From positions 1 through 54,353 of the forward strand of contig JANQLT010000149.1 of the NCBI GenBank assembly GCA_028280455.1: a stretch of 54,353 nucleotides of DNA, read 5' to 3'. This stretch comes from Kiloniellales bacterium. Its GTDB lineage: Bacteria > Pseudomonadota > Alphaproteobacteria > Kiloniellales > JAKSDN01. A program made the position numbers and the translations under genes. A model generated the notes under the pieces. The model ran no database searches and was not told the origin of the DNA. It worked only from the letters and a program-made list of their open reading frames with translations. This document shows, one piece after another, positions 51,188 through 54,353 of the stretch. Each line of letters starts with the position of its first letter. Position 1 is the stretch's first letter.

Positions 51188-51710
51188 GCGGCCGGCGCAG
51201 CCGGTAGAAGACGTGCGGCAAGGCCGCGTGGGTGATGTCGCGCTCGTAGACGAAGCCACGGCCTTCCATCACCGCCCGTGAGCCGCGGTTGTGCGGCAGG
51301 GTGAAGGCGACGATCTGCTCCAGGCCGAGAGTCTCGAAGCCGTAGGCCACGCACGCCGCCGCGGCCTCCGCGCCGTAGCCCTTGAACCACTGGGCCGAGC
51401 GGATCGAGTAGAGCAGCTCGACCATGGGCGCGCCCTCGACCAAGGAATGCTTCAGGCCGCAATAGCCGACGAAGTCGCCGCTCCACCGCTCGCGGAAGAG
51501 CCAGGCGCCGAAGCCGTGGCGCCTGAAGTGCTCGACGATGGCCATGAGGGCCTGCCGGCTCCAGGTCTCCGGCATGGGCTTGGCGGTCGGCGAGAGCGTG
51601 CGCATGACCCGCGGGTCGGCATGCAGGAGCCGGATCGAGCCGAAGTCCTGCGCCCCGGGCGCCCGTCCGATCAGACGCGCGGTCTCGATGACGGGGAAGC
51701 GTCGTTCCAT
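51141..51710 (-). CDS. GNAT-family N-acetyltransferase (RimJ/RimL type)
   Basis: The 189-aa protein matches the RimJ/RimL-like GNAT fold: FPVIETARLIGRAPGAQDF at the start, FVGYCGLKHSLVEGAPMVELLYSI in the centre (written in order), and an acetyl-CoA-binding GYGAEAAAACVAYGF followed by NRGSRAVMEGRGF. The basic tail RRPLSPPKRRKRG overlaps the 3' end of the Rieske gene by 47 bp on the opposite strand. The acceptor substrate, amine or protein N-terminus, is not predictable. It stands alone. Confidence 0.9.
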   Translation of the reverse strand: MERRFPVIETARLIGRAPGAQDFGSIRLLHADPRVMRTLSPTAKPMPETWSRQALMAIVEHFRRHGFGAWLFRERWSGDFVGYCGLKHSLVEGAPMVELLYSIRSAQWFKGYGAEAAAACVAYGFETLGLEQIVAFTLPHNRGSRAVMEGRGFVYERDITHAALPHVFYRLRRPLSPPKRRKRGTGARS

Positions 51711-51797
51711 GAACCGACCCTTGCGTTCGGGAGACAGAAAGGCGGGCCGAGGCGGAGATTAATGGCCGAGCCCCTGAGCGGCCAGCGGAGATGAAGC

Positions 51798-53417
51798 GTG
51801 AACCAGGACCCGGCCAAGCGCCCCAACGTCATCCTCGTCCTGGTCGACGACATGGGCTTCGCCGACCTCGGTTGCATGGGCTCCGAGATCCGCACGCCGC
51901 ATATCGACAGCCTGGCCCGCAACGGCGTGCTGCTGAGCGCCATGTACAACTGCGCGCGCTGCTGTCCGACCCGGGCGGCGCTGCTGACCGGGCTCTATCC
52001 GCACAAGGCCGGCATCGGCCACATGGGCGCCGACCTCGGCACGCCGGCCTACCAGGGCCACCTGCGCAACGACAGCGCGACCGTCGCCGAGGCCCTGCGC
52101 CTGGCCGGCTATCGCACCTGCATGGCCGGCAAGTGGCACGTCGGCGGCGACTTCATGGCCCGCGAGGCGGATAGCTGGCGGCTCGGCGACCTCGATCACC
52201 CGACGCCGCGGCAGCGCGGCTTCGACCGCTTCTACGGCATCGTCGACGGCGTCACCCACTTCTTCTCGCCGCACTGCATCCTGGAGGACGACAGCCGCGC
52301 CGAGGTCTCGCCGAGCGACTTCTACTTCACCGACGCCATCACCGACCGGGCGATCGGTATGATCGACGAGAGCCTCGAGGCCCGGCAGCCCTTCTTCCTC
52401 TACCTGGCCCATGCCGCGCCGCACTGGCCGCTGCATGCGCCCGAGGAGGACATCGCGCGCTACGACGGCGTCTACGACTGCGGCTGGGACGCGATCCGCA
52501 CGGCCCGCCACGAAGAGATGCTGGCGCGAGACCTGCTGCTGCACAGATGGGCGATCTCGCCGCGCGACGAGGCCGCGCCGCCCTGGGACGACGCACCCCA
52601 TGCCGACTGGGAGGCGGCACGCATGGCGGTCTATGCCGCCATGATCGACCGCATGGACCAGTCCATCGGCCGGCTGCTCGGCCACCTGAAGCAAAGGGGC
52701 GTGCACGACGATACCTTCATCCTGTTCCTCTCCGACAACGGCGGCTGCGCCGAGTTCATGGCCGAGGACGGCTGGGCCAAGTTCATGCCCGACGTCACCA
52801 ACGACGGCCGGCGGATCGCCATGGGCAACCGCCCCGGCCTGCGGCCCGGCGGCGCCCTGACCTACATGAGCTACGACCTGCCCTGGGCCAACGTCTCCAA
52901 CGCGCCCTTCCGGCTGTTCAAGCACTGGGTCCACGAGGGCGGCATCTCGACGCCGCTCCTGGCGCAGTGGCCGGCCCGCTTCCGGCCGGGCGGCATCGCC
53001 CACAGCCCGGCCCATGTCGTCGACCTCATGCCGACGATCCTGGAGGCGGCCGGCGCCCCCTACCCGAGCGAGCTCGGCGGCCACGCCATCCAGGCCTGCG
53101 ACGGCGAGAGCCTGATGCCGCTGCTCGACGGCCGGGACTGGCGCCGCGAACAGCCGATCTTCTGGGAGCACGAGGGCAACTGCGCCGTCCGGGTCGGCGA
53201 CTTCAAGCTGGTGCGCCGCCACGGCCGGGATTGGGAGCTCTACGACATGGCGGCCGACCGCACCGAGCTGAACGACCTGGCCGGCCGCAACGCGCCCCTG
53301 GAGGCGGATCTCAAGCGCGCCTACGGGGCCTGGGCCGAGGCCTGCGGCGTCGAGGAATGGTCGGCGCTGCTGCCCCGGCTGCAGGCGGCCTGGGGCCTCG
53401 AGGACGCCCACGGCTAG
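51798..53417 (+). CDS. Sulfatase (arylsulfatase-type)
   Basis: The 539-aa protein begins at a GTG with GGAG eight bases upstream. The N-terminal RPNVILVLVDDMG motif gives metal ligands D17 and D18. The formylglycine site is C55-C56-P57-T58-R59, where C55 is the expected residue for oxidation; a second cysteine at C56 is unusual but fits C-x-P-x-R. Further motifs are GKWHVGGDF, FILFLSDNGGCAEF and KLVRRHGRDWELYDM near the end. No signal peptide is visible, so it may be cytoplasmic. The adjacent 2OG oxygenase gene lies 31 bp downstream on the same strand. Confidence 0.9.
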   Translation: MNQDPAKRPNVILVLVDDMGFADLGCMGSEIRTPHIDSLARNGVLLSAMYNCARCCPTRAALLTGLYPHKAGIGHMGADLGTPAYQGHLRNDSATVAEALRLAGYRTCMAGKWHVGGDFMAREADSWRLGDLDHPTPRQRGFDRFYGIVDGVTHFFSPHCILEDDSRAEVSPSDFYFTDAITDRAIGMIDESLEARQPFFLYLAHAAPHWPLHAPEEDIARYDGVYDCGWDAIRTARHEEMLARDLLLHRWAISPRDEAAPPWDDAPHADWEAARMAVYAAMIDRMDQSIGRLLGHLKQRGVHDDTFILFLSDNGGCAEFMAEDGWAKFMPDVTNDGRRIAMGNRPGLRPGGALTYMSYDLPWANVSNAPFRLFKHWVHEGGISTPLLAQWPARFRPGGIAHSPAHVVDLMPTILEAAGAPYPSELGGHAIQACDGESLMPLLDGRDWRREQPIFWEHEGNCAVRVGDFKLVRRHGRDWELYDMAADRTELNDLAGRNAPLEADLKRAYGAWAEACGVEEWSALLPRLQAAWGLEDAHG

Positions 53418-53448
53418 CGGCCCGGGCGAAACGAGGTTAGAGAGAGAC

Positions 53449-54258
53449 GTGACCGTGACGAGCAGAGCCATGCGCGAGATCATCGACCTCGAGAGCTACC
53501 CGATCGACCGGCCGGAGAGCGAGGCCTGCCGGGCCCTGCTCGCGCGCTGCCGGGCGGACCTCGAGCGCGACGGCATGTACAACCTCTCGGGCTTCCTGCG
53601 GCCCGCGCCGCTGGCGCAGGCGATCCGGGAGATCGCGCCCGTGATGGCCGAGGCCTCCTTCACCCACCAGCGGGACCACAACATCTACTTCGAGCCGGAG
53701 ATCCCCGCTCTGCCCGCCGACCATCCGGCCCTGCGGCGCTGCACGACCGTGAACCACACCGTCTGCGCCGATCAGATCCCAGATAGTCTCGTATTGCAGG
53801 TCTATGCCTACGCGCCGCTGATGCGCTTCCTGGCCGAGACCCTGGCGATCGAGCGTCTCTACCTGATGGACGATCCCCTGGCCCGGGTGAACGTCATGGC
53901 CTACCACGCCGGCGAGGCGCTCAACTGGCACTTCGACCGCTCGAACTTCACGGTGACGCTGCTCCTGCAGCCGCCCGAGGCCGGCGGCGCCTTCGAGTAC
54001 CGCTCCGGCCTGCGCTCCGACAGCGACCCGAACTACGAGGGCGTGGCGAGGCTGCTGCGCGGCGAGGATCCGGCGGTCCAGAGCCTGACCCTCGCACCCG
54101 GCACCCTGACCCTGTTCCGCGGCAAGAACACCGCCCACCGCGTCACGCCCGTCGAGGGCCGACGCGAGCGCCTGGTCGCCGTCTTCTCCTACTACGAGCG
54201 CCCTGGCGTGGTCTTCTCGGATGCCGAGCGGATCGGCTTCTACGGCCGCGCGGCCTAG
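53449..54258 (+). CDS. 2-oxoglutarate/Fe(II)-dependent oxygenase family protein
   Basis: The 269-aa protein starts at a GTG; an ATG at 53470 is an alternative. The iron site is H161-x-D163 in NWHFDRSN, with H230 in KNTAHRVTP as the distal histidine and R239/R241 as 2OG-binding candidates. The HAGEALNWHFD and GTLTLFRGKNTAHRV segments resemble the BesD/HalD-type group, which modifies free amino acids. That group's halogenases carry Gly in place of Asp; here Asp is present, so hydroxylation is more likely. It follows the sulfatase gene and ends next to the terminal repeat. Confidence 0.8.
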   Translation: MTVTSRAMREIIDLESYPIDRPESEACRALLARCRADLERDGMYNLSGFLRPAPLAQAIREIAPVMAEASFTHQRDHNIYFEPEIPALPADHPALRRCTTVNHTVCADQIPDSLVLQVYAYAPLMRFLAETLAIERLYLMDDPLARVNVMAYHAGEALNWHFDRSNFTVTLLLQPPEAGGAFEYRSGLRSDSDPNYEGVARLLRGEDPAVQSLTLAPGTLTLFRGKNTAHRVTPVEGRRERLVAVFSYYERPGVVFSDAERIGFYGRAA

Positions 54259-54353
54259 AGCGTTTTCCGCTCACGCGGAATCACGGCACCGGCCCGCTCC
54301 CCCTCCCGGCCACCCAATAGGATACTGCCGTGGGTGGCCGGGAGGGGGAGCGG
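54256..54353. repeat. Palindromic REP-like element, right copy (truncated by window end)
   Basis: The element starts at the stop codon of the oxygenase gene with CTAGAGCGTTTTCCG and contains the same 34-bp arm (54283-54316) as the left-end copy. The 14-nt loop (54317-54330) is the exact reverse complement of the loop at 50-63. The second arm is cut after 23 bases by the window end. It is 97 bases of visible sequence; the true element is longer. Confidence 0.85.

Noticed and set aside
53449-54258. Amino-acid halogenase
   Set aside because: The iron motif has Asp (H161-x-D163); radical halogenases of this group have Gly or Ala there.

Overview
The window is about 54.4 kb of very GC-rich, gene-dense chromosomal DNA from an alphaproteobacterium, most probably of the Rhodospirillales/Kiloniellales type. 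The evidence is a GcrA cell-cycle regulator gene with GANTC sites upstream, a complete ccoNOQP-ccoGHIS high-affinity oxidase locus preceded by FNR/FixK-type boxes, a TAXI-TRAP transporter with a fused 4TM/12TM permease, and REP-like palindromes containing the AGAGYGTTTTCCG motif. No tRNA, rRNA, CRISPR array, prophage or insertion sequence was recognised. Both ends of the window lie inside copies of one palindromic repeat, so the window is probably an assembly contig that broke there.

Layout. 0.2-7.5 kb: a LuxR-type response regulator, a gamma-glutamyltransferase, gcrA, a secreted DUF1800/DUF1501 pair, a SAM hydrolase and a queuosine-precursor transporter. 7.5-16.8 kb: a respiratory module with the eight-gene cco cluster on the plus strand and, divergently, DUF2189, a small membrane protein and a c-type cytochrome, with FNR-like boxes between them. 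16.9-20 kb: an agmatinase next to a trimethylamine-dehydrogenase-family flavoprotein whose substrate pocket looks like that of histamine dehydrogenase. 20-27.2 kb: signalling and housekeeping genes (an orphan histidine kinase, a DapA-like lyase, ispZ, hspQ, an EamA transporter, a helical protein with a FliM/CheZ-like CheY-binding tail, an exported isoaspartyl methyltransferase, a CheY-like regulator and an Hpt protein).

27.3-33.5 kb: a dipeptide/oligopeptide ABC operon ending in a homocysteine S-methyltransferase-like enzyme. 33.5-41.4 kb: a second EamA transporter, then a TAXI-TRAP transporter, methanethiol oxidase (SBP56 family), a [2Fe-2S] ferredoxin, a CoA-binding protein and a FAD oxidoreductase, all on the plus strand; this reads as an uptake and oxidation unit. 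41.4-45.8 kb: an atypical SDR, glyoxalase II, a TetR regulator divergent from a small membrane protein across two operator palindromes, and a BepA-like M48 protease with a LysM-like tail.

45.9-51.2 kb is the most unusual part. A minus-strand operon (a two-subunit IpdAB-like CoA-transferase, a CaiB/BaiF CoA-transferase and a SufR-like cysteine-rich regulator) is divergent from a 546-residue protein with an N-terminal Rieske domain and a C-terminal histidine-rich helical region of about 420 residues that I do not recognise. An AT-rich inverted repeat lies in the shared promoter. This could be an uncharacterised CoA-linked oxidative pathway controlled by an Fe-S sensor. The window ends with a GNAT acetyltransferase, a sulfatase and a 2OG-Fe(II) oxygenase distantly reminiscent of the BesD/HalD group but with the hydroxylase-type HxD motif.
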